From the NCBI GenBank assembly GCA_905331475.1, contig CAJNYU010001720.1, positions 111,427 through 175,426 on the forward strand: DNA of 64,000 nucleotides. Direction: 5' to 3'. The position numbers and the translations under genes were made by a program. Source of the DNA: Rotaria socialis (lineage: Eukaryota > Rotifera > Eurotatoria > Philodinida > Philodinidae). A model generated the notes under the pieces. The model ran no database searches and was not told the origin of the DNA. It worked only from the letters and a program-made list of their open reading frames with translations. Below, in pieces: positions 1-14,200 of this stretch (positions are counted from its first letter, which is position 1; each line of letters starts with the position of its first letter).

Positions 1-734
1 AAATGTTGAACGAACTGTTACGTGAAATCTTGGATATAAAAATGCATGTCGAAGAAATAAATTTTTCATTACACAATCTAATTGATTATAACCACGAGTA
101 AAATCTAATGATGAATCACTAAAACCTTTTATAAACCCAGTTTTATTCTTATCACGATATAACCGAACTATAAATGATTCAGACGATGAATCGGCTATTC
201 GATGAGCACGATATACTAATAAACCAGTTATTAAATCAATTGGAATACGATTAGTTAATAAATCCACTGTTAAAATACTTAAAAAGAAAGAAAAAATGAT
301 TTGATAATGTTTTTCTTAAATTATTGCTTTAAAATAATAACCGTGCAGTAACAAAGAAAAGTCCACCTTGAATATACAGCTCTTTTCGCTCTTGAATCGA
401 TATATCTGCAGTAATAACACGTGGTGGTGGATCTATGCCATCACTAATAAGTTGTTCAGTAAAATAGTTCTGTTCAGCATCTGTACAACCCAAGATAAAA
501 ACAAGATTATGTTCAGCACAATATAATTTCATCATTTCACAAAATATTCGTTCCAAACCAAGACCTCTAGATATTTCGATAGATGACACAATATTCATAT
601 CAACAGATTATCTATTTTAATTATTTTTACCTAGCCAATATAAGTAATCCATCCTCATGATACAATTGTAGAATAATTTCATTTTCATATTGAAGTATTC
701 CACTACTATTCATTAACTTGTCTTCAATACTCAT
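1..734 (-). CDS. ERCC4: XPF/ERCC4 DNA repair endonuclease, 5' part, truncated by window edge
   Basis: XPF is the catalytic half of the XPF-ERCC1 structure-specific nuclease, which cuts 5' of lesions in nuclear nucleotide-excision and crosslink repair. Three exons are visible on the minus strand: 734-631, 566-342 and 277-1 (continuing off the window), joined by GT-AG introns with phases that match. The conceptual protein starts MSIEDKLM and follows the XPF N-terminus: an '[20 protein letters not shown]' type opening, then [43 protein letters not shown] and a LYPRFHV run, all typical of the inactive SF2 helicase-like domain of XPF. The nuclease (ERKxxxD) and HhH2 regions lie outside the window. 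The start is the first in-frame ATG and fits the family start. Downstream neighbour of the galactosyltransferase on the same strand, 233 bp apart. Identification is firm; completeness cannot be judged. Confidence 0.92.
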
Positions 735-967
735 GTTCTTTTCGTTTTTCTCTGAAAAAAATGATTTTTATTGAGAATTTCTTATGAATGATACTTTTAT
801 CATTTTTTTTTAAATATTTTTCAAAATATTTAAGAAAAATAAGAAAACAGAAATTATAACTGACATATAGTGATTGCACTCTTTTTGGATGCATGAACAT
901 AAGTCTAACAAATAAAAGCAGTATCGGAGGGAAAATAGCAGACACGAATAGAAATCACTTTTTTGTT
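735..967. other. intergenic gap between ERCC4 and galactosyltransferase genes
   Basis: AT-rich 233 bp separating the 3' end of the galactosyltransferase and the XPF start codon. It must hold the poly(A) site of the former and the promoter of the latter. I see no clear TATA box or other motif. Confidence 0.4.
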
Positions 968-2642
968 TTATATTGCCGATTGTTCAGTTTTATGTCGTAT
1001 CATTTTCACATTTTTCTTTTTTATATGAGCAACAGCAGATTTAATTAATGCTTCATTGTAGGTAACTCGAATAAGTGTAAATAATTTATTTTTGCGAGTT
1101 TCGATCATTGTATATTGCAGATTTGAAAGACCATCAACTGAACGCATTGCAATACTTAAACCCAAAATTTTATATCTAACAATAGAAATTTAAGAAAACA
1201 AAAATTTTATATGACAATAAAAATAGATATTCTAGTAACCTAGATTGATTTGGTGTATCTGGTTGATGTCGTAACATTTTATAACGAGCAATTGATGCTG
1301 GATAACGAGATATTCGATATTTAGTTAATATTCTAGCAGCCATATCTATTAAAATATGTCTCATAAGTTAGTTCTTTTTTTTCCGTTAAATTTGAAATGA
1401 ATATATCTCACCATCATCTTCACCACCCCATCCGAAATATTGATTGGAAAATCCATTAACAGATTTAAATTGTTCAATCGTTAAAGCTGAAACACCACCA
1501 AAAATTGTTCGATAAGGAAGTCTAAATAAAATATTCTAAAATCTTGAAATTTTCAATTATATCAATATTAACGGACTCATAATTTAATGTATTCACAGCA
1601 ACTGACATGTGACGTGGTTCTGGTGGACATGAATAAATATTTCTATCATCCTCCGGTATTAAATCTACATCGTGAAAAATAAAACATTCCCATGCATAAT
1701 GTTTCATTGCTTCATTAAAACCAATATTAAATAAAAGTGCACGATTAAATGTTATATCATCTACCTTGAAAAAAAAAGATAAGAGATTATAATTAGTCAT
1801 TTTAAGTTTTCTCATCTTTACTTACTGGTTCAATAAGAAAAATTTGATAATCAATTTGCTGTTTTTGTAAGAATAGATGCATAAAATTAAGAAATATACG
1901 TAATTGCATATCTCGATTGCGATATGGAATAATAATTGCGACTCGATAACGAGATGTACAATGAGAAGGCGACCAATGACCACCAACTTGAACACTAGAA
2001 TTTTCGTGATGTTTTTCGATTTCTTGCATTTCATATGAGAACAAATCGGCTTCAACACGACCCACTGAAGAAAAATAAATGCTATCAATGAAGTATCAAA
2101 ATAATGTTTTCAATATTGCAAGTTTTACTTCGATGTAATGAATACCATATGAATATTTCGCTAGTCTAGTGTCATTTAAGGAAAGAAATTTAAAAAAAAA
2201 ACGTTTTGTTATTGAATCGTCACCCAGCTTTTGTGAATTCGTTAGAAAAGTATTAGCTGTCTATTTTTAGTTTTCATTGACATGCTGTAAAATTACCTAA
2301 ATTCGTTGGTAAAATTGAACATTGAACAATTGTTTCTTGTTGATCGATATCTGTTACATATGAAACATTAAGTGATTCAAGCTTTCCTTTAGTAGGAGAT
2401 AGATCAATTTTTTGTTGAATTTTTGAATTTCTATAATTCTTATTCAAGTGTGATCGATCAGTTTTTTCAATTAGATTAGCTGGAAGACGATCAGATGCTA
2501 ATATTATAGTTAATGGATTATTTTTTAAATCATCATAAGAGGCATTACTTTGGTACTGTATAAAAGTATAAGTTGAAAATAAAATAATATGTGTAAAAAA
2601 AAGTAAAATTAACAATGGGCGACGTTTACAACGATTGCACAT
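968..2642 (-). CDS. beta-1,4-galactosyltransferase family (GT7) type II Golgi enzyme
   Basis: Transfers galactose or GalNAc from a UDP-sugar onto N-acetylglucosamine or another sugar acceptor in the Golgi lumen. Six exons: 2642-2297, 2064-1826, 1764-1577, 1521-1412, 1345-1240, 1175-968. They join in frame to 398 residues, the usual family length. Residues about 8-32 form the signal anchor after a short Arg/Cys-rich cytosolic tail. A stem region follows, then the GT7 N domain (GGHWSPSHC, then VAIIIPYRNRD), FNRALLFNIGFNEA, the metal-binding DVD within FHDVDLIPEDDRN, PRHMSVAV, and the acceptor-site GWGGEDDD. The C-terminal part (YTMIETRKNKLFTLIRVTY) also fits. All catalytic motifs are present. 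Which B4GALT paralogue (Gal versus GalNAc specificity) cannot be settled by eye. Same strand as ERCC4 and UBE2Q. Confidence 0.93.
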
Positions 2643-3000
2643 GATGAAGAAAACTATTTTAATTGATTTGTTAATGACAACATTTTCCTATCGACATGAC
2701 ATATGTATATCACAAAATAGTGTTCATCTAATAAAAATCAATATTAAGTTTAATGGAGAGAGAAAAACAGAGAAGAAAAAAATGCTTTTTTAAATTTTTT
2801 TATTAGAACTGATCTTTTTTCTTTTTCTTCAATGAATATCAATCGACAAATAAACAGACAAACGATCACGCAAAGAGCACAGTATTGAACACCGTCAAAA
2901 GAAAATAATCCATACAGACAACTACAAGTATATATTTACACAGAAAAAGAAAAGCGCAGACAAATGTTTCAGTTAGTCACAGGAAAGGAAAAAATCGTGT
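2643..3000. other. intergenic, galactosyltransferase upstream / UBE2Q downstream
   Basis: 358 bp of AT-rich sequence between two minus-strand genes. It must contain the galactosyltransferase promoter and the UBE2Q 3' UTR. No motif stands out. Confidence 0.35.
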
Positions 3001-4562
3001 TTATCCATCTGCTTTCGGTGCTGTATACCATCCACTTTTTTCATGTACACTCGATATATGACGGAACGCTTGTTGTGCACGTTGAAGTGAAAATGATTCG
3101 TTCAATGAACTTAAATCAATACGTGCACCTGCTTTACACAAAGTTGCTACTATTTGAAACAGTAACGATTCAACACTATAAGCAGATGACCAACCTTGTC
3201 GAGTTAATAATTCCATACCTAATATATATATATATATACATTTATTTATTTATTTAAATTATACAGTAGAGAAAAACAAAATACAAATGCTTATATATGC
3301 ACTTACAAATCGCTCCTGAATATACATGCCCACCAGTAATTATAGGTCGAATCACACGTACCTGAAAAGAAAGAAAAAAATAATAATAATAACATTTTTT
3401 TGCTTGAAATTCGTTGTTTTAATTATAGGCTTTGATATGATTGTTTTACATACGAATGGTGGTGCAAACGGATAGGTATCATTGAATGTTAAACTCAGTA
3501 ATATATGATCTAGTTTATCGATATTTTTTTCTGATAGCTTCATTTGTTCAAGATCCACATATAGTTTGCTATCTTTATCAACATGATATAGCTAAAAAAA
3601 TAAGTTCAATTTCTTATATGAAAAAAAATCATCAGATAATCTCTTACTTTGACATTCCATTCATAGAGACTTTCATCTACAAGTTCAATAATATAATCTC
3701 CATTTTTATATGACTGCGAACGAAATATATCCCGTAATTCTTTCATTAAACGATCAGTTGCTTGTACAGATGATGATGATGACATTGACGATGATGATAA
3801 AGATGAAGCTGCATCTTTTCTTACTGGTTGATTATTGTTTTTATTTGTATAGATTTTTTCATGATTCTTTTGTGCTGATTCATTTATTCTTTTATATTTC
3901 AATGTTTCAAGTAGTTGCCAATTTTCTAAAGATATTCCATCGATATCTTTAGTTAATTGCCCAGTTTGCTGAGCTTTATTATTATCATCATCATCAAGAG
4001 AACATTGGTCTTGTTCATGATGATGCTGTTGTTGTTGTTCAGTTTCATCGTCATCGTCATCATCTTCTTCTTCTTGATCAACACCTGAATCTTCAGGTTC
4101 TACACGATTTTCTGTAGTAGTTATTAAGTGACTTGGTAGCGATAAATTAGATGTATTGAAAAATGTATTTAAACGTTCAATGACAAATTCAAGTTGTAAT
4201 GTCACACTGCGAGTTTCATTCGATGTATTTGAATTTAACTCATCAAATATGGATGTTAATTGTTCTTGTACATCATCATTATTATCACTTTCTGTATACC
4301 ATAAACATTTGTTTGGTACTTCGATAATTTTACACTGAAATAGTTAAAAAAAAGAGAAAGAACTTTTGTTTTTTAAAATCGCTTTGTCCAATCATGAAAT
4401 ATTTACACAGATGGAAATTGATCGTTGATTAATAGGATCACGATAAATACTTGTTATGTCATCTACACTTGAGCTTACAATTGAAAATGGTGCATTTGTT
4501 CGTTTCGGGAAATATTGTTCAAGTACACGTAATTCTTCTTTCAATGCTTGTAGTGAACGCAT
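3001..4562 (-). CDS. UBE2Q: Ubiquitin-conjugating enzyme E2 Q (UBE2Q-like)
   Basis: E2 enzyme that carries ubiquitin as a thioester on a catalytic cysteine. Five exons: 4562-4407, 4334-3648, 3591-3454, 3361-3307, 3218-3001, joining in frame to 417 residues. The N-terminal third resembles the RWD-like region of UBE2Q. An acidic, Gln/His-rich low-complexity linker follows (runs of Asp, Gln, Ser). The C-terminal half is a UBC fold: YPFAPPFV, then [14 protein letters not shown] with the catalytic Cys at about residue 346, QGWSSAYS, and the family-typical ending [12 protein letters not shown]. The Cys codon itself is split by the last intron (T|GT). Start chosen as the first in-frame ATG, about 660 bp from the divergent ATG2 start. 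Human UBE2Q1/2 have the same C-terminal architecture. Confidence 0.92.
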
Positions 4563-5225
4563 TATTATTTAAAGAAATCTACAAAGAGCAATAGAGATGT
4601 GTTTTGTTTTTATACTTCGTCATTTACCTACGAATCAGGCGGCGGACGAAAGAATAAATAATGAACAAGTACGAAGGGAAGAAAATCCCTGAATCAATGT
4701 CAATTATGTACAAAACGAAGAGAAAGAAACAATTTTTCTCATTGGTGAATATGATCGATGCAATCAGATCATTTCTGAAACCATCTATTTTTATTTCAAC
4801 TATTGTTTGAAAATTCACAAAGACTTTTGTTATTTGAAATATTTTTATTTAGTTTTGTATATTTCGGAAAGGTTATCATATAAAATATGATTGGTGACAT
4901 CAATAACCAATTGATAATTGATATGCACGCGATTACTATCATAAGTTTACGTCAGCTGATTGATCATTTTTGTGCAAATAGTTTTTGTGTCGTTTATTAT
5001 TGATGAAGTAAATAGATAAAAGTCACTTACTTTTTAAAGACTTGTTGTTTTCATACGATGAAATCATAAGCTAATCTAAAAATTCTATTGATAACACAAT
5101 CGTCAAGTGCATGACTCAAAATGCAGAAACATCTTTCAAGATAATAAGATGCTTTCTAGTTATATATTGCTGATAAATTTCCCTTTTCCTATCCATTTAG
5201 TTTTTAGATTCTTTTATAGTTTCCC
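4563..5225. promoter_or_regulatory. divergent intergenic region between UBE2Q (-) and ATG2 (+), probable bidirectional promoter
   Basis: The two genes are head to head with 663 bp between start codons and nothing coding between, so both promoters must sit here. A small symmetric motif CAGCTG lies near 4954-4960. No convincing TATA box was seen for either gene. The promoter role is inferred from gene orientation only. Confidence 0.5.
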
Positions 5226-8200
5226 ATGCCGTGGCAATCGTTCATTCCTTGGTCGAATTCCTTAAAAACACGTGCTTGTCGTCAATTAATACATCATTAT
5301 TTAGGTGTATTTTTCCAAGAGAAACTTTCACTAGATCAATTATCTGTTGATCTGTTCTCGGGACGTAGTCAAGTTAAAGATGTTATTCTAAATTTAAACG
5401 TAAAGATCATCTGAGAAATCAATTTTCTTTACTAATATTTTCTACTTAATATTTTTCTAGGCTTTGAATGAATCATTAACGAATAATAATATTCCACTTG
5501 AAATAGTTAAAGCATATGTTGGAGAAATCAATTTGTCAATACCATGGACATCGTTGCTGCGTGACAATTCTACATTAGACATTAAAGATTTAGAGATAAC
5601 TATACGACCAAAACAGACTAATGATCAAAGTAAAATAAATTGTATTTGAATATTTTTATTATGAATCTTAAGTGTTTATTTTTCTTTTGAAGAATTAACG
5701 GATGCTGGTTTTGAATTATCTACTATGTTTAACAGTATGAATACGAGTATGCTTATTGCACAAGAATGTTTAAAAAATGAAACCGAAGAAGATACGACGT
5801 ATCAAGGCTTGGAAACATTCGCAGCAACTATCGATTCTAGTAAGAAAAATATTATATCTATTAAATCTTGTATTTGCCATCGACGCAAAATATAAGTTTT
5901 TCGGCAATGCAATTTATGTTCGTAGTTGAGAATTGAGATAGAGATTTGATTTTTCAGCATTGAATATTTAGAACGTCTAAATGTATTACTCTTTTTTTAT
6001 AAGAAATTTCAATGTAACACGCAATTAAAACTTGAATTAACAACGAATTGTAAGTTTGTGATGTTAATTAGACTTAGATCTAATTTAGGAATGGTGTACC
6101 TTTCGTAACTTACGATTTTCATAATATACACAAGCATTCAACTAACTACATATTCTAAAGCTTGTTTTGATCTTTCAATATTTATTAATTTAAATTCCAT
6201 AAAGGATGTAGATAAATCGTATCTGTTACTATCATCATTGATGCTTTTGAACAAAGGAGAAAAACACTTCTGATAATATCCTAAATGAGAAACAATATAT
6301 TATTTGATGCAAGTATTAATAACAAAATTACTTCTAATAAAATGAATAGTGTTAAAGAATCAGAGAGTGTTGTAATGACTAGAACTCTATATTGTTCTCT
6401 TATTGTATTTGGCGAGTTATAGAAAATGCTGCGACAAATATAGTTCTTTTTATCTTTCGATAAAGAATTAAAATTCTGAAAATTTTAACTATTTGCATAG
6501 ATCGTTTAATTACATTCATGGATTATTGTACTTAAGTAAAAGTAGTTCATAATAAAATTCTCGAACTATGTAAGCATATATATATTCACTTTAACATAGA
6601 AATGCAACATTTTTGGTAATTGCTTCTTGTTAATACGAAATATTCTTCTATTGTATGTTGATTTAATTTTTTTTTCATTTTAGTCCTTGCTCGTGTTCGA
6701 GTAACACTAACAGACACTGTTATTCGCTTAGAACACCTTATTAATGATGGCGAGAATGGTGTTGCACTTGAAATTCGCATCAAAAAGTAAATCAATACGT
6801 ATGATCAATGAAAAATTTCTATATGCTTTATTTTATTTAGATTCGAATATTTTGACAGTGAAGCAACAAGTATTGATATGACAGTGGCACTCGATTCAAA
6901 TGCTTTAATACGTCCAACTGTATTTACTAATAAAAATTTTGTATTAAGTGGTGTAACACTTTATACAGATGAGTTTTCTATATTTAAAAATTCTTCGAGT
7001 ATGACTGAGTCATCCGTACTCAATTTATCAAACCGTTTGATAGCTGTAAGAAATCAATTTGATATAATGAAGAAAAATGATTTTTTTTTCTTCTGCATTT
7101 ATCTTTTCAGGATAGTATGATGACAAGTGTCTTAACAAATAGTTCATCAGGAATGATGACAACAACTACCGGTGGAAATACTCGAATGGTTGGATATGAA
7201 ACTTTTGATCCAATCTTATGTTTAACTATATCCGGTAAACAAGATATTCGCCTTAAACTGAAACAATCAGAACAAATATTTGGACCAAAAGTAAAAGAAA
7301 CTTTTAACTTTAAAGATTTTTCTAAGTTATTTAAATTAGGTGGAAATTGAAGCAGGTTGTGGCTCAGTAAATTGTTTATTAACACCGAAGCAATTGCAAT
7401 CATTAACTATTCTATTGGCAGCATATCAAAAAGCTGGTAAAAATCAAGAAATTGTTTTCGAAGAAAAATCTCTATAAATCTTATGACGTCTGAAAAAACA
7501 ATTTATTTGAAACTTCCAAATACAATAGATTTCAATATCTCATGAAAACTTTTCCATCGATTTTAAATTTCTAATTATTTCTCAATAGAACATGATGATC
7601 TCAAGATACTCATTCTTATGGTTTATTTTCTCAACTAAAACCCATCGAATAGAAGTGATTGTTATTTGTACATATTACAGATAATATTTTTAAAATTTAA
7701 GTTACTCTTGATTTCTGTTCATTATTTTGAAAAGCAGAAATCAAGTTTGCCAATATGACCCAACACAGATTCTAGTGATTACTGATTATTTTCGATATAA
7801 ATAGCAAAACCAAAAGATCTACTCAATAGATAGAAAAAAGGAATTTCTGGCGTCTATGAAGTAGAAGTTTTTTAAATTTTGTGCTCGAAAGAAGGAATAG
7901 TTACTGTTCAAATTCAGCTAAAGATCTACAGTTATACATTATTTTTATTTCTATAGCACTTCATTCAACAAGTGATCCTGCTTTATACAATACATCCTAT
8001 GGAAATACTCGTCGAATGACGGAAGATGATTTTAAACGTATAGAACAAAATGCAGCAGAAGAAATTCGCAGAAAAAACTGTCAAATGAGCGCACAACAAT
8101 ACGATGATGATAATTATCATTATGCCGATCTTGATAATACGGCAGGTATGAAAAAAAGAAAATAATAGTTATAGAAGAAAACAAATTCGTTTTTTAGATC

Positions 8201-11200
8201 CCTCTGAATCAATGTTTTGTTCAGTTGAAGGAATGTCGCTTAGTAATGATCTTACATCATCATACACAAGTAGTCGGCCTGATTCGATATCAACTACAAG
8301 TAGAATTTAATGTTGTCTTAAGTTTTAATCACATGAATTGTTTTAGGTCATCGTTATCGTCGATCATCATCACATCAGCATTCATCATCAAATCAACCGA
8401 CAACTGATAAAACACGTTTAAAAGGTATGCGGAGAAATTCATGTTTTTCTTTTTCAATATATAAAGTGATGAATTTTTATAGAACAAGCAAAACGTCTAT
8501 TTGAGCAAGGTCGATCAATAATTAGTATGAAATGCCGCTTTCAATTTAATTTTATCTCATTATGTTTACTTCATCGTGATATTCAAACGAGTTCAACATC
8601 GTTGCGAGAATTTTCCGATGCATATTTTTCAAATATATCAACAATAAATACATCAGGAATACTTGATGATAGACAAATAAATGAGTATAGATTAAAATAT
8701 TCACAAGCTTGTTTCAACGATCATTTATTGTATGTTTTCAATTCATGTTTCTTCGTGTCATTCCTATATCAATACTTCTTACGTGTTTAGACTTCTTGGA
8801 AAACCACTAATCATTGATTTCAGTCAACAATCAGCAGAAAATTGTCTTTCCTTAGAGTTGGATATACGTCTCAGTTCGGCTGATTTATGTGAATGTTTAC
8901 GTCCAGAAAATACGAATATAAAACCAAACACTATGAATGACACTAAACAAATGATATTTAATCGAGTAAGTATCAAGAACAAAAATTCGAACTGTAAATT
9001 TCTTTTATAATCTTTCTTCTTTTGTATTACTTTTTTCATGAACTTTTTTTCTTCCATGTGCAAAAAACCTTATGGATACTTCGATATCATATTCTTAAGG
9101 AAATTATGCATAAGAATTAATGCTAATCAAAAATTCATATGAAAAATTTACCTATCCGAATGATCGTTTTATTCTATGTAATAGACCCTAATACTATCAA
9201 AAGATCAAGTTTGTCTTCATTGAGTGATACTTATTAATAATTTAGAGTTCGAATAAAAATACTTCTCATTCACAAAAACTTTGTCTGAGAAAAGGAAACT
9301 GAAAATTTTCAATAAGATTTCATCTACTATGAGCATATTTTGTACTAGAAGTTGAACTGATCTAATTCTATCATTGCTCTGAATTCTAAACATGTGTAAA
9401 AAAGAACCTAAATAATAAACTATATGATCTTCATTTTTATCTCTTTTATAGTTATTGTCATTTATTCGATCAAATGAAACAAATTTTGATTCACTGTCAT
9501 CATTTCAAGTGCCGTATAACAGTGTTCAACCATCAATTCAAGTTTCTATAATGAATTTTGATATTAATCAAAATAAAGTATTATTTTGTAAATTTAATAT
9601 TTCAAACTTTAATTATTTTCCGTTATAGAAGAAAAAGTCTTCCAATGCCTTTACTCGTAATCTTGCTGCGTTAAGACCATTTACTGATGTTAATATTCGT
9701 CTGGGATCATGTCAGATTGACTTTGATATATCAATTATTGATCGAATTTATTCATCGATAAACGCTTGTCAAGCATATGTAAGTTAAACTGATTATATTT
9801 GTAAAAAAAAATCATTGACCTGCTTTTTACTTTAAGAATTCTCCATCGACAAACAATAATGCAAATGATTCAGTTTCAATGCTAACAGTTAGCTCTCCTA
9901 ATTGTATTCTTAATTTAAGGTATAATAAAAAAATGTCTATTGAATTTATTAATCTTTTCTAATTTGTTTTCAAAATTTTCTAGATTTCCAATAGCTGATT
10001 TACAACCATTAAATAAACGTCGACCATGGTGGATTCAATGTGTTCAAAAAGAAATATTAGTATTTGATTTAAAACAAGTTCAATTTCAATCGAATTTCGA
10101 CAATAATGAATCAACAACATTAACAACAACCAGTGACTCGATTCAAGGTAAATTAATTATCTACGATAGAATTTCTTTTTTCAAACTTTTTCTGTTTATT
10201 TAGTTTACTATATGAATAATAGCGATGCTGAACGATCACAAATTGCACAATTATCATCAAGTAATGGCAAAGTAATTAAGTAAGAAATAAAAATGAATCA
10301 AATTCATGTTCATTTCGATTTCTTTTTTTTGTTTTATAAAGAATAACCGTCAATATAAATGATCTAAAAGATTTTGCAATGAATCAATTAAATAATAATC
10401 CGATGACCGATACCTTATTCGACTCAGTTTTTTGTCGTTTACCAACAAATGATAAGAAACTACCATTAAAAAATAAAAATACATTAAATGATAATCGTCA
10501 AGTACTTGAAGTTGCTGATGCCGAAACCATTCATGAATTCATCACATCCTGTAGTGAAGAAACAAAATTATATCTACATATAAGTATTCCCTATGTATTC
10601 ATTTATGTACCTGATCAAGTATTTCTTGATACCATCTATAATCGGTAAAGAACGTTTCTTTTATTCTCATACTAAGACTTTCTTCTAATCGGAATATCAT
10701 CATATTTTCTTGTTTCTGTTTAGCTTTGTAAATAACTTATTGATGTGGGAACGTTCGGTACCTGTAAACAATGATATTCCTGCTCATATGTTTGTAACAG
10801 CAAATAATTTCAATAACCAATTAACTAATTCCTATCGATACACATCACCAGAGCAACTTGATCAAACATTTCAAACATGTCAATCAATTAATAGACGCTA
10901 TACTAGTCAGTCATTTGATAATGATCAAATTTTGTCCGACGACGATGATGATACTGATGAAGGAGGACTAACACCGAAAGTATCAAAGAAAAAAGGACCC
11001 AATGAACTTTTCATGCGATTTGATGTACAAGATATTCACCTAGCATTGAATGCGCCTATGGTAAGAAATCAATAAACTTTTTGTATGGATTATCATTCAA
11101 GTAACTAGAATTTACGATCATTTACCGATAGCTATTCAGAATATTTGAGATTTAATTTCGGTCTTATCAGTATTGATTTGACCCCGAATACTTCTATTCC

Positions 11201-14200
11201 ATTTCTATCGGTAAATCTTGAGATAGAAATAAATTTAAAAAATAAAATATACCATTCCAATTACTTGTTCGAATTTGCTTTTATATCTTTTGACATCTAT
11301 TAGAAAGCTAATTTTACGTTATAATACATGTAGGAAAATCAAATTCAGTAAAAAGTTTCATTTACTGAATTATCCTATAGAACAATTCGAAAATTCCGAA
11401 TATGAGAAATACGATTTTCTAAATTTTCATTTCAACCATGATTTGTATGATTAGGGTGACAAAACTTTAAAAGAATCTCGTACATCTAATTCGAATATTG
11501 GCGAATTTCGAATTGATGCTCAAGGTTTAACACTTGCATTTGTCGATGGTTATCAAGGTGATGTAAATCTTCAATATTTTTGTTTTCTAAGTCAATCAGC
11601 ATTACTCTTTCATAATGGTAATAAAAACCGACCAGATTTACGTGTTTTCTTTTAATTAAACTATTTTCTTTTTGCAATTAAGGACATGGAACAGTTATGA
11701 AATCGAATACGTCTTTAAAAGAAGTTCTTAGTCGATCATTACCAGAATTAATAACACGTTTACCATCGGATGCATTTCCAAAATATAATAACAATGGAAC
11801 GATGGTTCGTGCTGCTTACGAAATTCGTACAACTGGCGATCGAGCTGATGGTAAACAAAAAATAATTCGTGGCTCATTGACAATTGAAGGTGCTATGCTT
11901 CATCAAAGAATAGTACCAAAAACTGAAAGCTGGCTTTTACAAGTAAATATGTTTTTCAAAAATATCAACACGTTGTTTTCTCTGTAAAATATTTCACTTG
12001 TTCAAATTAGAATCAAAGTACAGGCAACTCCTAAACAAAAATTTGATGATACCTCTCCATTTGTTCTTTCTTAACGACAGTTACAAGCTCTTAATGATGA
12101 TGTAAAAGAAACCTATTTTTCATTCTTGTAGAAGAGTACACACTCGGTCGAAAAAATTATTAACTAGAAAAACTCTTTAGTCCAACATCATTCGTTTTTT
12201 CTATTTATTTTTAGCTTATTGAATTATTTGATTTGGTTGATGAAGATATTCCTGGTTATATACCAACAACTGCTCTTGTTGAATGGCATTTAGAATTTCG
12301 TCATTGTGCTATTCATTATCGGTATAGATTTATCTTTGTAAAATTTATTTTAATGAAATATTTTTCTATAGTCCATTATATTTTGATTCGAAATGTTTTG
12401 TTGCTATTGACTCATTAACATTAACGAATACATTTGTTAAGAACAGCAAAACAACATTACTTGAGTAAGATATTATTAATTGCACGTTAAAACGAAAAAT
12501 TTCTTTCTTTTATTCTATTAGACTCAATTTGGATGATTGGGCAATTTATTTATCGAAACAAAAACATGATCGATATAAAATTGATTTACTAAATGATTAT
12601 ATTTGTATTATTAGTGGTGGTGCGTTTGAGATAAAGTTATGTTTTAATGAACCAGTTGAAAATACAGCGATGGTAAAAGTCCTCGTTTTCTATATGAAAA
12701 TTATTTGTCTTATTGTTTGAATTTTAGATGGATCCATTAGTTGATATACGTATTGCATGTAATATGATACATATTCGATCGTGTTCGGATTCAGCAAATG
12801 CTTTGATTGAATTATTAAAATATGTTATAACCGACGGTGATCTTCAACAGCCGACGAATGAAATACGTCGCAGTAGTACACCAGTTGAAAGAAAAAGAAA
12901 TGATCGGCCAGTTCGATTATTAAACGACGATACAATCAATAATGAACAATTAACAATTGATGATGTGAGAAGCATTATATTCCATAGATTTGTTTGCATT
13001 TTTTATCATTCAAATGTTTAGACATCAAATCAAATGCTATTAATTGAAGATGCCATGAAACCAATAGGTTAGAAACAAGAAATTTGTCTTCATATTTTTA
13101 TATAGACTAATTTTCTTTTATTTAAGGTTCATTAGATCGATCTGTTATTCAGTCTGAAGATGATGGAAATGTTCTCTCCAATAGTCATTCTGATGATATT
13201 GAACGTGGCTCAGTATTTGCGTCGTCATCATTCGATAAAGATGATGATTCTCCGCTATTTAATCAGCAGCAGATGAGAAATATTGGAGAAAACAATGGAG
13301 GTTTTGAATTTATTGATCGTGAAATTGGAATGTGTCGACCCGTATGTTGTTGTCTTTTAGGTGAATTAGAAAATTTTATTTATTGTTTTAGCCCAAAAAT
13401 GGTGTTTGTGAAGTTCATGTATTGAGCGACACAGCAGTACAAATTCATGAGAATTATTTTGCAAAACCTTTAGAAAGAAATGATATACTTAATGCTCCAG
13501 CACATTTACCGGTTCCAACATTAAGATTTTCTATTCGACAAATTTCAATTGTTTGGCATATTTATGGTGGAAGTGATTTTGCAACACCAAAACCAAGTAA
13601 AATACTACGCTTTTTTTTAATTATCATCTATAGCATCCTGTATGGTAGAAAATCATACTCATTCCTTTACAATTATGACAGACCTGACTAGTGATATGTC
13701 TTGTTGAAAATACAACAACTAATTTCAATTTCCAGAGGAATAGGTAAAAGGATCAGCAGCAACTGTGTCCTACAATAGATAGATAGTATAAAACAATCAA
13801 CCGATGATTAACGTCCGTAAAAAGATTTTTTTCCATACGAGAATCCCAGAACAATTGCCTAAACAACTTTTTTTTCTTTGATATTCTTTGAATTATTTAA
13901 TTAATGTTCTCATTCTTTGTTTTTCGATTAAGACGATAGCCACGAACAGCCAATTCAATTGAATATTAATGAATCTGCACGATTTTCGTCATCGGCAGGT
14001 TCATCGCCAACACAGTGCGTATATTTTTTTTCTATGGAAAATATTTTTTTGTTTTAATGTATTGTATTCTATTTTATAAAGAGAAAAAGCCGGCGGTCGC
14101 TTATATAGTTCATATGATACAACACGTGTCGCACGTCATGAACGTGGTGGACCTTGTCGAGATTTACGCACAAGCATGGAATTTTGTATTAGTAAAGCAA

